From assembly GCA_938023075.1 (NCBI GenBank), contig CALHDG010000012.1:1-64000 (forward strand): a DNA stretch of 64,000 bases. The letters run 5' to 3'. Position 1 is the first letter of the stretch. Each line of letters begins with the position of its first letter. Below the pieces are notes generated by a model. The model was given only the letters and a program-made list of their open reading frames with translations, did no database searches and was not told the origin of the DNA. This DNA is from an uncultured Chitinophagales bacterium (GTDB lineage: Bacteria; Bacteroidota; Bacteroidia; Chitinophagales; JAHDHT01). Shown here piece by piece: positions 18,263-27,450 of the stretch. A program made the position numbers and the translations under genes.

Positions 18263-20560
18263 TTATTGACAGCCATCATTATTAATTGTTAAATTTGTAC
18301 CAATAGTTACGCTAAAACCACTGTTGAGTTGAACTTCACTTTTGGCAGAATATTCTACTTGTTGTGCATAAGCCGGTATAGCAGTATTGGTGATAATACA
18401 ATCTTTCGTATGATAGTCGTTTTCTGGTAACTCGCTATTGTTTATAGTAACACAAGAAGCACAAGGACGCATAGAATATTGTATGCTTAAAGTTGGGGCA
18501 CCTACATCATAAGGACGTCCTCTATGATCTAAAGAATAAAAACTTTTTACCTCTCTTATACCAGTACCTTTTATTAAAAATACAATCGGGCTTTCAATAC
18601 GCCAGTCAGGCTGGTTAACTAATTCCTGTATAATACTACTTAAATCTGGCGTTGTCCGGTCTGCTATTGAGGGAGTATCAAACCAATCCGGAATATTATT
18701 CCAGTTAACCAAGTTGGTTGTTTTTTGCCGCTGCGAAATATTATATTTTTCATTAAAAAAAGGTACACTATAAGCATTTTTTTCTGCCCAAATTTGTGCA
18801 TCTGCCTGACCTCCTCCTCCAGCAGTTTCAAATAGAATACGAGCAGATTCAATAATCGAATTTTTTGGAATATTCAATCCGGTAAACCGAAAACCCTGTA
18901 GATATTTATTGTTGTCGCATATTTTATTTTTGAACCGCATAGTATTAATAGCTCCAGTAGTTAGGGTTTCAAAATACTCATCAGAATTTATATTAATTTT
19001 GGCGGCGTGTAAAACATTGGTACGGGGTCCAACGGATACTGCACTCAACGACATGGTTGAGCTTAAGCCATTTGTATCTTTTGCAATAACAGAAATAATA
19101 TAATTTCCCTCAATGGCAGGCTGCCAATAATAGTTATAAGGAGCATTATAAATTGTAGTATTTAAACTACCATTAATATAAACTTCAACCTGAGCAATAT
19201 TTGCCGCACCACCAGCCGCTGCACTAATAAGCACATTATCAAATTTTTGGTGCATGCTATTGTTAGATGGTTGGATAAGGTTACATTCAGGTACATTTGA
19301 TGTAGAATTATGTAAAGTTATAACTGCCCCATTTGGCGGATTCCAGATGTCAAGATTTTGAGGTACAATAAACCGGTTAGATGGAGTTAAACTTTCTATT
19401 GCATCGGTATCGGTTATATCATCATATACAATTGTTCTAATTTCAATTTTCTCTTTATTAACAAATAGCCATTTAAACTGAAAAAATTCGCCACTAGCTC
19501 TTGTCCAGGGTTTAATATCACTGTTTGCTCGCAGTGGCGAGGCATAGGTACCTTCGCCAATAAAAGTTATACCAGCTTTATCATCTCTTCTAAAACCTTG
19601 ATAACAATCGAAACCACCAGAACATGGAATAAGGGGCCAGGTTGTTTTTACGGTGTGGGCATCTCCTTCCATTACTATATCTACACTGTTTTGATAGAAT
19701 AAATTTGCCCATCGTGCATATTGACGAGCACCTTCTGATTTTGTAATCACATGCGGTCGCATGGGGGTATGGTATTGTACAAATTTCCAGGTTACATTTT
19801 GATGGTTGTTTAAATCATTTTCTAACCAATCTGTTTGACTGCCATACAATGCTGTTTCTGAATTTAAGGTATAAGTACGTAATAAATTGCCTCCAAAGGT
19901 ATTGGCATAATAAACCTCAGGATTGGTATCAAATAAATGTTGCAGCATAGCATTATTGCTTTCGTGATTACCTCTACAAATAATTAAAGGAGTCAATCTG
20001 TTAGTTTCACTAATGGTTAACTGCCAGTCGTTCAACCATCTTTCCCACTCTTCACTAGTGCCGTTATCAGTCATATCTCCACCAAACAATATTGCGTGTG
20101 CACATAACTTGCCAACTATTTTATTGGCAGTCCGTCTTACTTCAAAATTGTTTCTAGAGTCGCTACCAGCTAGTATACTCAAGTTGGTGTTGTTAGAAGT
20201 TGAAATAGTTTCGAAGTGATACACCTCACTGATGGAGTTATGATCTTTAACTACTAAATAATAACGCTGATTAGGGGAAAGATTGGTAAAATGCACAAAA
20301 CAATTAACCATACCATAGGCTTCTTCTTTACGGTAAGGTGTTTTAACCGGATAACTACTAAGGTTATTCACCTCAATTAACGAGGTGCTATAGTATACGA
20401 GAGGATTATTGCTTATATTAGAAGCATTAAAACCAAGGGTAACTTCTGTAGATGGATTACCATTAAACATTAACCGGTACTTGTCGGTTGTTCCCCATAA
20501 AAGTTGAATGCTTCCTATACAAAGCATGCCAAGTATTAATAAAAATTTACTTGTGTTCAT
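18263..20560 (-). CDS. secreted metallophosphoesterase, purple-acid-phosphatase-like
   Basis: 765 residues with a signal peptide (FLLILGMLCIGSIQLLWG). Residues ~25-115 form a fibronectin-like N-terminal domain as in purple acid phosphatases. The calcineurin-type phosphoesterase domain spans ~120-370 with SDSRNN, FGGDMTDNG, ICRGNHESNN, FVQYHTPMRP and MEGDAHTVKT, which supply the metal ligands. An Ig-like module (VEVYINGSLNTTIYNAPY) and a DNRLRE-like beta domain follow. The C-terminus (VEYSAKSEVQLNSGF, INNDGC) matches the Cys-ended beta module seen at the end of many Bacteroidota secreted proteins (3-coathanger-stack type). Predicted extracellular hydrolysis of phosphate esters; substrate unknown. 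Monocistronic. Confidence 0.85.
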   Translation of the reverse strand: MNTSKFLLILGMLCIGSIQLLWGTTDKYRLMFNGNPSTEVTLGFNASNISNNPLVYYSTSLIEVNNLSSYPVKTPYRKEEAYGMVNCFVHFTNLSPNQRYYLVVKDHNSISEVYHFETISTSNNTNLSILAGSDSRNNFEVRRTANKIVGKLCAHAILFGGDMTDNGTSEEWERWLNDWQLTISETNRLTPLIICRGNHESNNAMLQHLFDTNPEVYYANTFGGNLLRTYTLNSETALYGSQTDWLENDLNNHQNVTWKFVQYHTPMRPHVITKSEGARQYARWANLFYQNSVDIVMEGDAHTVKTTWPLIPCSGGFDCYQGFRRDDKAGITFIGEGTYASPLRANSDIKPWTRASGEFFQFKWLFVNKEKIEIRTIVYDDITDTDAIESLTPSNRFIVPQNLDIWNPPNGAVITLHNSTSNVPECNLIQPSNNSMHQKFDNVLISAAAGGAANIAQVEVYINGSLNTTIYNAPYNYYWQPAIEGNYIISVIAKDTNGLSSTMSLSAVSVGPRTNVLHAAKININSDEYFETLTTGAINTMRFKNKICDNNKYLQGFRFTGLNIPKNSIIESARILFETAGGGGQADAQIWAEKNAYSVPFFNEKYNISQRQKTTNLVNWNNIPDWFDTPSIADRTTPDLSSIIQELVNQPDWRIESPIVFLIKGTGIREVKSFYSLDHRGRPYDVGAPTLSIQYSMRPCASCVTINNSELPENDYHTKDCIITNTAIPAYAQQVEYSAKSEVQLNSGFSVTIGTNLTINNDGCQ

Positions 20561-21010
20561 TATAGATATAATTTTGTGATGAATGGTTTGGGTATACGCT
20601 TAAAAAAAAGATTTGTTTTCAATTTGCTTATATAGTATTATATTTAACAATGTGATTGATCTGAATTTTGAACACTTATGCTATTATTTGATATGAAACA
20701 GCTTATTAATTACATAAAATATAATAGACTTTATTTCACTTTATAAATCACTGTAAAGTATAAATTTGGAGCTATCTTTGTATAATTGAATTTTCATATA
20801 ACACACGTTTTATTATTAATTTATCTATACATTTGTATTGAAAAAAGGACAATTGTCATCCATTAATTTTTTTTACCATTCGACGTGATTTATTAAATAC
20901 TTTCTACTAACATTTACTGAAACAAATATACTTTTTAGAGAATCAGCACTCTTGACCTCACGTAAAATGAAGTGCCACCTAAAAAGTAAATGGTTTTAGA
21001 GGTAGCTCTT

Positions 21011-21043
21011 AGACCTGACAGGTTTTTGAAACCTGTCAGGTCT
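21011..21043. repeat. perfect 15-bp palindrome (stem-loop)
   Basis: AGACCTGACAGGTTT (21011-21025), a TTG loop, then AAACCTGTCAGGTCT. A T-run does not follow, so it is more likely a REP-type palindrome than a terminator. Confidence 0.8.
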
Positions 21044-21244
21044 TGATAGCTTAAATTTATGTGTTTTTATTTTACGAAAAAGTATACTCCATGTATTGAT
21101 TTTTGGGATTGGGGTCAGAAGTTCTGAGAATAGAAATCTAAAATTTAGTATAAGTGAACAAAGATAAATAAGCGATACCTTCCAGTTTCGATAAAGTTTA
21201 GCTACTTAAAATTACAAAGTAAATAATAAAGTAAGTTTTTTTTA

Positions 21245-21490
21245 GACAAGTTTATCTAAACCATACAATAGTTGACACTATTTTAATATTTTTTGAAGCG
21301 AACCTATTATGCTTTATAATAACACCCCTCCCGCTTTCCGCTCAAATGCCATTTGCCAACGCTGCAAAAGCCACTCAAAATGGCATAACCGCTGCAATCG
21401 GGGCTAGTTTAAAAACTTCAGTTCTTCGTAGCAAGAAAAAAACAAAGACTATCAAAAACAAAAAAGTATCAACCACTTTGATAAACCTGT
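21245..21490 (-). repeat. family A intergenic element, copy A4 (best-preserved ends)
   Basis: Left end GACAAGTTTATC with AGTTGACACT; right end, read on the opposite strand, GACAGGTTTATC with GGTTGATACT. These inverted ends, about 12 bp plus an inner block, bound a 246-bp unit. The core has TTGAAGCGAACC, CCCGCTTTCCGCTCAAATGCC, an AAATGGC/GCCATTT pairing, and ACCGCTGCAATCGGGGCTAG. There is no transposase ORF, so this looks like a non-autonomous element. Confidence 0.75.
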
Positions 21491-21987
21491 CGTTTTTTAA
21501 TAAAAAAAATCTAATTGAGACTACTTTATCTCTTCTTTACCATTACATTAACGTGTAAAGCAAACCTTTCTTTGTTTCTTGAATGGACTACTTCTCTTGC
21601 TATCCAGGGTACCAAAACCATAATTAGAATAATTAAAATCAATGCCCGACTACCAGTTTAACTGTAAAAAGTGATACAAAATATTGGAATTAATTTGGTG
21701 AGATCAAGGCAAAAAACAATGACATAGCCAGCGGCTATGGCAAGCTTTTTAACGAAACGCTTGTGCTGAATTTGATTCAGTAACTCCCCATATTAAACCG
21801 AAATTTGTGTTACACTTTATGGTCAATTTGGTATTACTATCGGAAATGAGGAAATGTTTTTGAAGGAGCAAGAAACAGGTATTTTAGTAAGAATATTTGA
21901 TTGGTTTTAGGAATTATAATTCTTACAATATACTATACAATGTTTGAGTATTTTGCTAAAAATTATAAGGGAAATACAAATACTTAA

Positions 21988-22380
21988 CTATTCACCAAAA
22001 CAACAATGTTTAAGTTTATTCATGTAATGAAGTTCATTGATATAGTTCTGCTGCTCTAAAGGCTTACTCGCATGGTCAATTAAATTTTGGTACATCACTA
22101 CTCCGTTGGCAAAAGTCGTTTTTCTAAAGCAGGGAGCTAAGTCTAACACTTTTTTCAAGTTTTTAAGTGCCTCTGAGTAATTCTCTTGTTTAAAATCTTC
22201 TCTATACAATGAGTAGGCTGTTAAAACATTTTTATGTAATTCTTCATTGTCAAAAGAGCCTTTATATGTTGTACAATTGACGTCTTTTTGTTGCAACGAA
22301 AGATCAGTTTCGCAGGCAGCTAAAAATAGTAATACCATAGCAGAAAGCGATAAATGAACTATTTTTCTGATGGTATCCAT
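21988..22380 (-). CDS. short lipoprotein with TPR-like segment, possibly truncated
   Basis: 130 residues; lipobox MVLLFLAAC. The mature part has a TPR-like helix pair (YREDFKQENYSEALKNLKKV) and ends LHYMNKLKHCCFGE. The layout (DVNCTTYKGSFDNEE, alternating helices, NGVVMYQNLI) resembles the N-terminus of longer Bacteroidota TPR proteins, in which a motif ending in FGE continues into several hundred more residues. Here translation stops at that point, and I find no continuation in other frames downstream. It is either a genuine short lipoprotein or a 3'-truncated gene. Located between the repeat-rich gap and dsbD, same strand as dsbD, 136 bp apart. Confidence 0.55.
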   Translation of the reverse strand: MDTIRKIVHLSLSAMVLLFLAACETDLSLQQKDVNCTTYKGSFDNEELHKNVLTAYSLYREDFKQENYSEALKNLKKVLDLAPCFRKTTFANGVVMYQNLIDHASKPLEQQNYINELHYMNKLKHCCFGE

Positions 22381-22516
22381 CTTGTAAAACTAATAAATTA
22401 TCGCAGCAATTAATAAATGAATTGATTTAAAACTCAATTCCACGTGTTACTTAGGTTTTGGAATTTGAGTTTTGAGTTTTGGATTTTGGATTTTGAATTG
22501 TTGGAACTTCAAAGCA

Positions 22517-25123
22517 CTATTCCACAGAAGCCATCCGGTTGCGCAACTTATTCACCATATTGCTTCTTTCGGTTGGACTTAAGGATTCTAACTGCTTGAA
22601 AGCATCTAAACCACATTCTAAAAAGCTGCTGTACTCCCCAACATCGGGCTTATAACCAACAGGGTGATTGAGCAACATTTCATCAGGGCTAAGCACGGCA
22701 TAATAGGGTTGCGAATTGTTGACAAAGGTTTCGGTTTGTAAGGTTGACCAAACATCGCCTTTGGTTTCAATCGATCTTTTTTTACCCGTGGTGTTCGATA
22801 TATAATCTTCCACTTTATCTTGTGGTAACTCCCGTTTATCATCAACATATAAAGAGATCAGCACAAATTCTTCACTTAACTTATTGAAGATTTCGGGTTT
22901 TACCCAAACGTTTTCTTCCATTTTACGGCAGTTTACACAAGCCCATCCGGTAAAATCTAACAAAATGGGTTTGTTTTCTTTTTTTGCAACTGCCAAGCCT
23001 TTCTCATAATCTTTATAACAATCCAAATCTAAGGGGCATTCCGATTTCTTTTCATATAATGAATAAAATAAAGGTGGCGGAAAACCAGACAGCAATTGAC
23101 GATTCGCATATTTGGTATTGGTTAAACCGGGTAGTAAATAAATAACAAAAGCAGCTGTTAATATACCGGTTGCGATACGTGGAAAGCTCAATTTTTTAAG
23201 GGGGCTATCGTGCGGAAATTTAATTAAACCGAATAAATACAAAGCAAGACCAATTCCAATTAAAATCCATAACCCGAAAAAGATTTCACGTGGTAGCAAT
23301 CCCCAATTTTTAACTAAATCAGCATTCGATAAAAACTTAACAGCCAAGGCTAACTCAACAAAACCCAACACTACTTTAACCGTATTCAACCAACCACCCG
23401 ACTTTGGCAAGCTGCCCAACATACCAGGAAACAAGGCAAAAATGGCAAAAGGAATACCCAAGGCCAAGCCAAAACCACTCATACCGGCAGTCAATTGCAT
23501 CGCTCCTCCATCAGAACTTAAAGCACCTGCCAATAAGGAGCCCAATATAGGACCGGTGCAAGAGAAAGAAACAATGGCTAAGGTTAGTGCCATAAAAAAG
23601 ATTCCAATTAAACCACCAATATCAGAAGCAGAATCGGCTTTATTAGCGATGCTGCTGGGTAAAGTAATTTCAAAAAAGCCAAAAAAGGAGATGGCAAACA
23701 CTACAAAAATAACGAAAAAAGCAATATTTAAATAAACGTTGGTTGATATTTGATTAAATATATCTGGCGCAATAGAATCAAAAATATGGAAGGGCAAACT
23801 AAAGATCAAATAAATTAAAAAGATAAATAAACCATATAGAATAGCATTGAAAATACCTTTGGTTCTATTTTCACTACCCTTGGTAAAATAACTGACCGTC
23901 AGCGGAATCATAGGGAAAACACAAGGGGTTAACAAGGCAACCAAGCCACCTAAAAAACCCAAAATAAAAATACCCCATATACTTTTCCCTTCTTCCTCTT
24001 CTTTACCACAATCGTTTACCGGATTGTTCACATCAACGGAAGCAATTTTATATTTGGAATCTTCAGCATTGCCATCTAAGGGTAGCAAACCACCACCTTC
24101 TAATAAACCTAAATCAATGGTTTGATCAGCTGTTAAATCAAATTCAAAATCAATATACTCTGGTGGTAAACATTTTTCATCATCACAAGTCATAAAACCG
24201 ACGGTACCAGCTAATTTAGCTTTGTCATTTTTTGGTTTTACCTGTGTGGTATATTTCACTTCTTTAGCAAACTTTTTAATATGCATGTCAAACAGCTTAT
24301 CGAAGCCTTCTTTTACATGCTCACTTTTTTCTGTTAGTTTTTCTTGTAGAAATTCAACTTGATCATTTTCCTCAAATTCAATAGAAGTAGGCACCGGACC
24401 ATTATCATCCACATCTTGAGAATACACATACCAACCTTTTTCAATTTTAGCAGTAAAACTTAATTGATAAACGCCATCTTTTCCTTTTAACGATTTAATG
24501 GTCCACTTTACCGGATCTAAAATGCCACTTTGTTTATTGATTCCAATATCTGCTGTTGCGTTTACATCTTCAATTTTGTTGTTTTTTTCTGCAACCGGTT
24601 TGGGTGCTGTTGGTGGTGGCACTACTGCTTTTGTTTCACGGGCTACTTTTGCTGGTTTACCAACTGCTTGATTCACATTTAATTTGTATTCAAAATCAAC
24701 ATCTTCCGGCGGCAAACATTTTTCATTATCACAAGTCATAAACGTTAAGAAACCATTGATTTTGGCAGCTTTCTTTTTCAGTTTTACCCGTTGTTTAAAA
24801 GTTGCTTTGTTTTTAAACTTCTTCACATTCATTTCGAATATCTTATCAAAACCTTCAATAAAATCTCCGTCCTCTGCCGTTCTTCCGACCAAACGATAAC
24901 GCGTATCACGTGGTGTATATTCAAATGAAGTCGGTACGGGTCCATCTTCTGCCAAATCTTGTGAATAAATGAACCAACCTTTTTCAATAGTAGCCGTAGC
25001 GATCAATTCAAATTCTCCATCGCCTAAATGTTTCGATTCGAAGTTCCAATCTACCGGATCTTCAATTTGAGCCATTAGGGTGATTGATAAAAACAAACTC
25101 GTTACTAATGTTAATAAACGCAT
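22517..25123 (-). CDS. dsbD: thiol:disulfide interchange protein DsbD with duplicated N-terminal domain
   Basis: 868 residues. DsbD moves reducing power from cytoplasmic thioredoxin across the inner membrane to periplasmic thiol proteins. Signal peptide 1-18. Two tandem DsbD-alpha-like domains occupy ~20-150 and ~202-335; each has EKGWxxYSQDxxxxGPVPTS, EGFDKxF and a redox pair MTCDxEKC (C130/C136 and C312/C318). The DsbD-beta/CcdA membrane domain starts ~380 with LLTPCVFPMIPLTVSYF and SFSCTGPILGSLLAG, about eight spans. The C-terminal thioredoxin domain has DFTGWACVNCRKMEENVW. Typical DsbD has a single alpha domain, so the duplication is notable. A TATTTTTG -7-like box lies 30 bases upstream of the ATG. 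Confidence 0.92.
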   Translation of the reverse strand: MRLLTLVTSLFLSITLMAQIEDPVDWNFESKHLGDGEFELIATATIEKGWFIYSQDLAEDGPVPTSFEYTPRDTRYRLVGRTAEDGDFIEGFDKIFEMNVKKFKNKATFKQRVKLKKKAAKINGFLTFMTCDNEKCLPPEDVDFEYKLNVNQAVGKPAKVARETKAVVPPPTAPKPVAEKNNKIEDVNATADIGINKQSGILDPVKWTIKSLKGKDGVYQLSFTAKIEKGWYVYSQDVDDNGPVPTSIEFEENDQVEFLQEKLTEKSEHVKEGFDKLFDMHIKKFAKEVKYTTQVKPKNDKAKLAGTVGFMTCDDEKCLPPEYIDFEFDLTADQTIDLGLLEGGGLLPLDGNAEDSKYKIASVDVNNPVNDCGKEEEEGKSIWGIFILGFLGGLVALLTPCVFPMIPLTVSYFTKGSENRTKGIFNAILYGLFIFLIYLIFSLPFHIFDSIAPDIFNQISTNVYLNIAFFVIFVVFAISFFGFFEITLPSSIANKADSASDIGGLIGIFFMALTLAIVSFSCTGPILGSLLAGALSSDGGAMQLTAGMSGFGLALGIPFAIFALFPGMLGSLPKSGGWLNTVKVVLGFVELALAVKFLSNADLVKNWGLLPREIFFGLWILIGIGLALYLFGLIKFPHDSPLKKLSFPRIATGILTAAFVIYLLPGLTNTKYANRQLLSGFPPPLFYSLYEKKSECPLDLDCYKDYEKGLAVAKKENKPILLDFTGWACVNCRKMEENVWVKPEIFNKLSEEFVLISLYVDDKRELPQDKVEDYISNTTGKKRSIETKGDVWSTLQTETFVNNSQPYYAVLSPDEMLLNHPVGYKPDVGEYSSFLECGLDAFKQLESLSPTERSNMVNKLRNRMASVE

Positions 25124-25152
25124 CTTGTGTTATGATTTTGAATTTCGACTTG

Positions 25153-25160
25153 CAAAAATA
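25153..25160 (-). promoter_or_regulatory. -7 box of the dsbD promoter
   Basis: TATTTTTG on the minus strand matches the Bacteroidota TAnnTTTG consensus and lies 30 bp upstream of the dsbD start. No clear TTG/TTTG -33 at the expected distance. Confidence 0.45.
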
Positions 25161-25255
25161 CAATGAATATTTTATTTGTTGGTGTTAAGATAGATTAAAG
25201 AATAGGCTAAATAACGACAAATTGGTTTTGGTATTAAAAATACGGTTTGTTTTGC

Positions 25256-25408
25256 CATTGTAGAGGTAGCAATTTTTGCGACCAATCAGGTAGTGGTCGC
25301 CATTTTTGCGACCATATTTGTTATCATTTTTGCTATCGTTTATTTTGTTTATAAAAAAACAGAAGATTTTTTAAGAGGTCGCAAAAATTGCGACCTCTAC
25401 AGCAATTG
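25256..25408. repeat. family F inverted-repeat element
   Basis: Left arm 25258-25283 (TTGTAGAGGTAGCAATTTTT GCGACC) and right arm 25377-25405 are inverted repeats differing by one base and a 3-base gap. The right arm itself contains a perfect hairpin GAGGTCGCAA/TTGCGACCTC with an AAA loop. A second internal GTCGC-CATTTTTGCGACC copy lies at 25296-25313. It fills the space between the divergent dsbD and aminotransferase genes. No ORF inside. Confidence 0.75.
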
Positions 25409-25498
25409 ATGGGAGGTTTTTTAACTTAAAAAAAGACAAAAATAACGAGTATAAATGGCTATATCATAAAGTCATTATCTCACAATAAAACATTACCC

Positions 25499-25506
25499 TA
25501 TCTTTG
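25499..25506 (+). promoter_or_regulatory. -7 box very close to the aminotransferase start
   Basis: TATCTTTG is a perfect TAnnTTTG match. It ends only 7 bp before the ATG at 25514, so transcription from it would begin at or next to the start codon, i.e. a leaderless mRNA. Confidence 0.5.
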
Positions 25507-25513
25507 TTGCTGT

Positions 25514-26707
25514 ATGATTTCATTGCGACAACTTTTTTTAAACAATGTAGCCCAAACCAGCGATGCGCCGCTGTTGTTAGAAATTGAAAAAGCCGAAGGC
25601 ATTTATTTATATGATACCGGAGGCAAGGCTTACATCGATTTAATTTCGGGTATTAGCGTAAGTAACATTGGGCACTGCCACCCTAAAGTGGTAGAAGCTA
25701 TAAAAAAGCAAGCTGAAACTTACATGTATTTAATGGTGTATGGCGAATATGTGCAATCGCCACAAGTGCAATTAGCTAAACTATTAACCGATCAATTACC
25801 AGCCAATTTACAGCAAGTATATTATTGTAACTCCGGAGCCGAAGCTACCGAAGGTGCCATTAAACTCGCTCGAAAATTTACCGGAAGAACCGAAATGATT
25901 CATTTTAAAGGCGGTTATCATGGCAGTACTATTGGCGCCTTAAGTGTTATTGGCGACGAATATTTTAAAACCAACTATCGTCCTTTACCGCCGGGTACCC
26001 GTTGTTTACAATATAATTGTGAAGGTTGTTTAAGTTACATTACTGAAAAAACTGCGGGTGTTTTGGTAGAACCGGTACAAGGCGAATCGGGTGTTGTGCC
26101 TGCCAACGAAAGTTGGTTAACAGCTTTACGACAAAAATGTACGGAAACCGGAACGCTGTTAATTTTTGATGAAATTCAATCCGGTTTTGGTCGTTCGGGT
26201 AGTTTGTTTGCCTTTCAACAATACGGTGTAGTGCCCGATATATTAAACTTAGCCAAAGGTATGGGTGGCGGCATGCCCATGGCAGCGTTTATTGCTTCTG
26301 CTGAAATTATGGATGTGTTCAAAAACAATCCTTATTTGGGGCATATTACCACTTTTGGCGGACATCCGGTGTGTTGCGCTGCCGCTATGGCATCACTTCA
26401 AATATTGTTGCAAGAAGATTGGATTGCTCAGGTAAAAACCAAAGAGCAGTTATTTTTAAAATTACTCCAACATCCAGCAATTCGGGCAATTCATCATAAA
26501 GGTTTGTGGATGGCTTTAGTGTTTAAAAATTTTGAACAAAATAAAGCTATTATTGATCGTTGCATTGCCAATGGTGTTATTACTGATTGGTTTTTGTTTG
26601 CTGATAACCGGCTTCGAATTGCTCCACCTTTAATTATTAGTGAAGCACAAATAGAACAGGCTTGCACCATTATTCTTCAATCTATAACAGAGGCGGTAGG
26701 TTATTAA
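25514..26707 (+). CDS. class III (ornithine/acetylornithine-type) PLP aminotransferase
   Basis: 397 residues, normal for subgroup II (class III) aminotransferases, which transfer the distal amino group of substrates such as ornithine, acetylornithine or gamma-aminobutyrate to 2-oxoglutarate. Visible motifs: YYCNSGAEATEGAIKLARKF (phosphate binding), FKGGYHGSTIGALS, LLIFDEIQSGFGRSG (Asp contacting the pyridine nitrogen), LNLAKGMGGGMPM with the PLP lysine K248, and HITTFGGHPVCCAAAMASL. Sequence alone does not settle the substrate; annotation as aspartate aminotransferase family is the usual neutral label. No arginine or lysine biosynthesis genes are adjacent. Start ATG 25514 gives the standard N-terminus. 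Confidence 0.9.
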   Translation: MISLRQLFLNNVAQTSDAPLLLEIEKAEGIYLYDTGGKAYIDLISGISVSNIGHCHPKVVEAIKKQAETYMYLMVYGEYVQSPQVQLAKLLTDQLPANLQQVYYCNSGAEATEGAIKLARKFTGRTEMIHFKGGYHGSTIGALSVIGDEYFKTNYRPLPPGTRCLQYNCEGCLSYITEKTAGVLVEPVQGESGVVPANESWLTALRQKCTETGTLLIFDEIQSGFGRSGSLFAFQQYGVVPDILNLAKGMGGGMPMAAFIASAEIMDVFKNNPYLGHITTFGGHPVCCAAAMASLQILLQEDWIAQVKTKEQLFLKLLQHPAIRAIHHKGLWMALVFKNFEQNKAIIDRCIANGVITDWFLFADNRLRIAPPLIISEAQIEQACTIILQSITEAVGY

Positions 26708-26829
26708 TTTTTATTTTACATATTTTTTTATTAATTTTTTGTTGTCTTAATCAACAAGTTACTTAGGGTAGCAATTACAGCGAGGCTGTTACCTCAAGTA
26801 AAGTGAGCTGTTTTGCGGAAATTGATCTG
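26708..26829. other. intergenic after aminotransferase, nothing identified
   Basis: AT-rich sequence between the aminotransferase stop and the family A element. I see no terminator with a good T-run and no ORF. Confidence 0.4.
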
Positions 26830-27245
26830 TTTTTGAGTGCCTCCGTATTTTTGTTTTTCTACGAAGAACCGAAGTTTTAAACTATCCTCTATTTCCAAGC
26901 CAACAGCAATAAAGTGCATTGGGTTATTTAGCAGCTAAGTGTTGTTTTTCGAATGGAAAAATTCGCCATTCAAAATTGGGTGTTCGATATTCGATATTTT
27001 TTTGGATGACCATTTAATGAACAACGAATATCGATTAACGAATAATGAATGTTGAATTATTTTTAATGTATAAATAAATGACATTCAATATGCCGAAAGA
27101 CACTTAGATAGAATTGCAGCGGTTATGCCATTTTGAAGGGGTTTTTGCAGTGTTGGCGCAGCATTTGAGCGGAAAGCGGGACGGGTGTTATTATAAAGCC
27201 AAATGGTTCGCTTCAAATAGAAATAGAAAAAACGTGTCAACTCTT
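26830..27245 (+). repeat. family A intergenic element, copy A5, interrupted by family E
   Basis: Order: TTTTTCTACGAAGAACCGAAG, AAACTATCCTCTATT, a family E insert (26894-27112), then ATTGCAGCGGTTATGCCATT, GTTGGCGCAGCATTTGAGC, GGAAAGCGGGACGGGTG and GGTTCGCTTCAAAT. The same nested arrangement occurs at 3060-3480. Family A flanking sequence AACGTGTCAACTC follows at about 27229. Confidence 0.75.
26894..27112 (+). repeat. family E insert, copy E2
   Basis: 219 bp, flanked by ATT at 26891-26893 and 27113-27115. It starts TCCAAGCCAACAGCA and ends GACACTTAGATAGA, near-identical to E1 at 3143-3370 apart from small indels. Confidence 0.65.
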
Positions 27246-27450
27246 GCATGAGTCTCTTATTTTTGTTTTGAAATACTTAATTAAGTAGACAAGATTATAA
27301 GATGTAAGGTATAATTTAAAAAATAGTTACTAGTGGGATTAATTATTAAGTTTAGTTTAATTCGTCATCATTCTACATTAACCTATTGCACAAAGATAAT
27401 CCCAGATGGAGGACAGCTTGGTAGCATAAAAGGCAACCGCCAAAAGTTAT

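Larger units (their letters stand above)
20561..21987. other. 1.4-kb gene-poor region with repeats and a coding-like remnant
   Basis: Besides the palindrome at 21011-21043 and family A copy A4, this gap holds: two plus-strand -7-like motifs, TATCTTTG at 20773-20780 and TACATTTG near 20828, without a following gene; a 7-bp hairpin CATAGCC/GGCTATG at 21723-21739 inside a structured stretch; and an open frame without ATG near 21820-21912 reading LYGQFGITIGNEEMFL..VRIFDWF, which looks like the end of a lost gene. No intact gene is supported. Confidence 0.45.

Noticed and set aside
20773-20780. TATCTTTG promoter on the plus strand
   Set aside because: The -7 motif is perfect but the -33 position reads CTG and no gene or terminator follows; it is treated as chance in AT-rich DNA.
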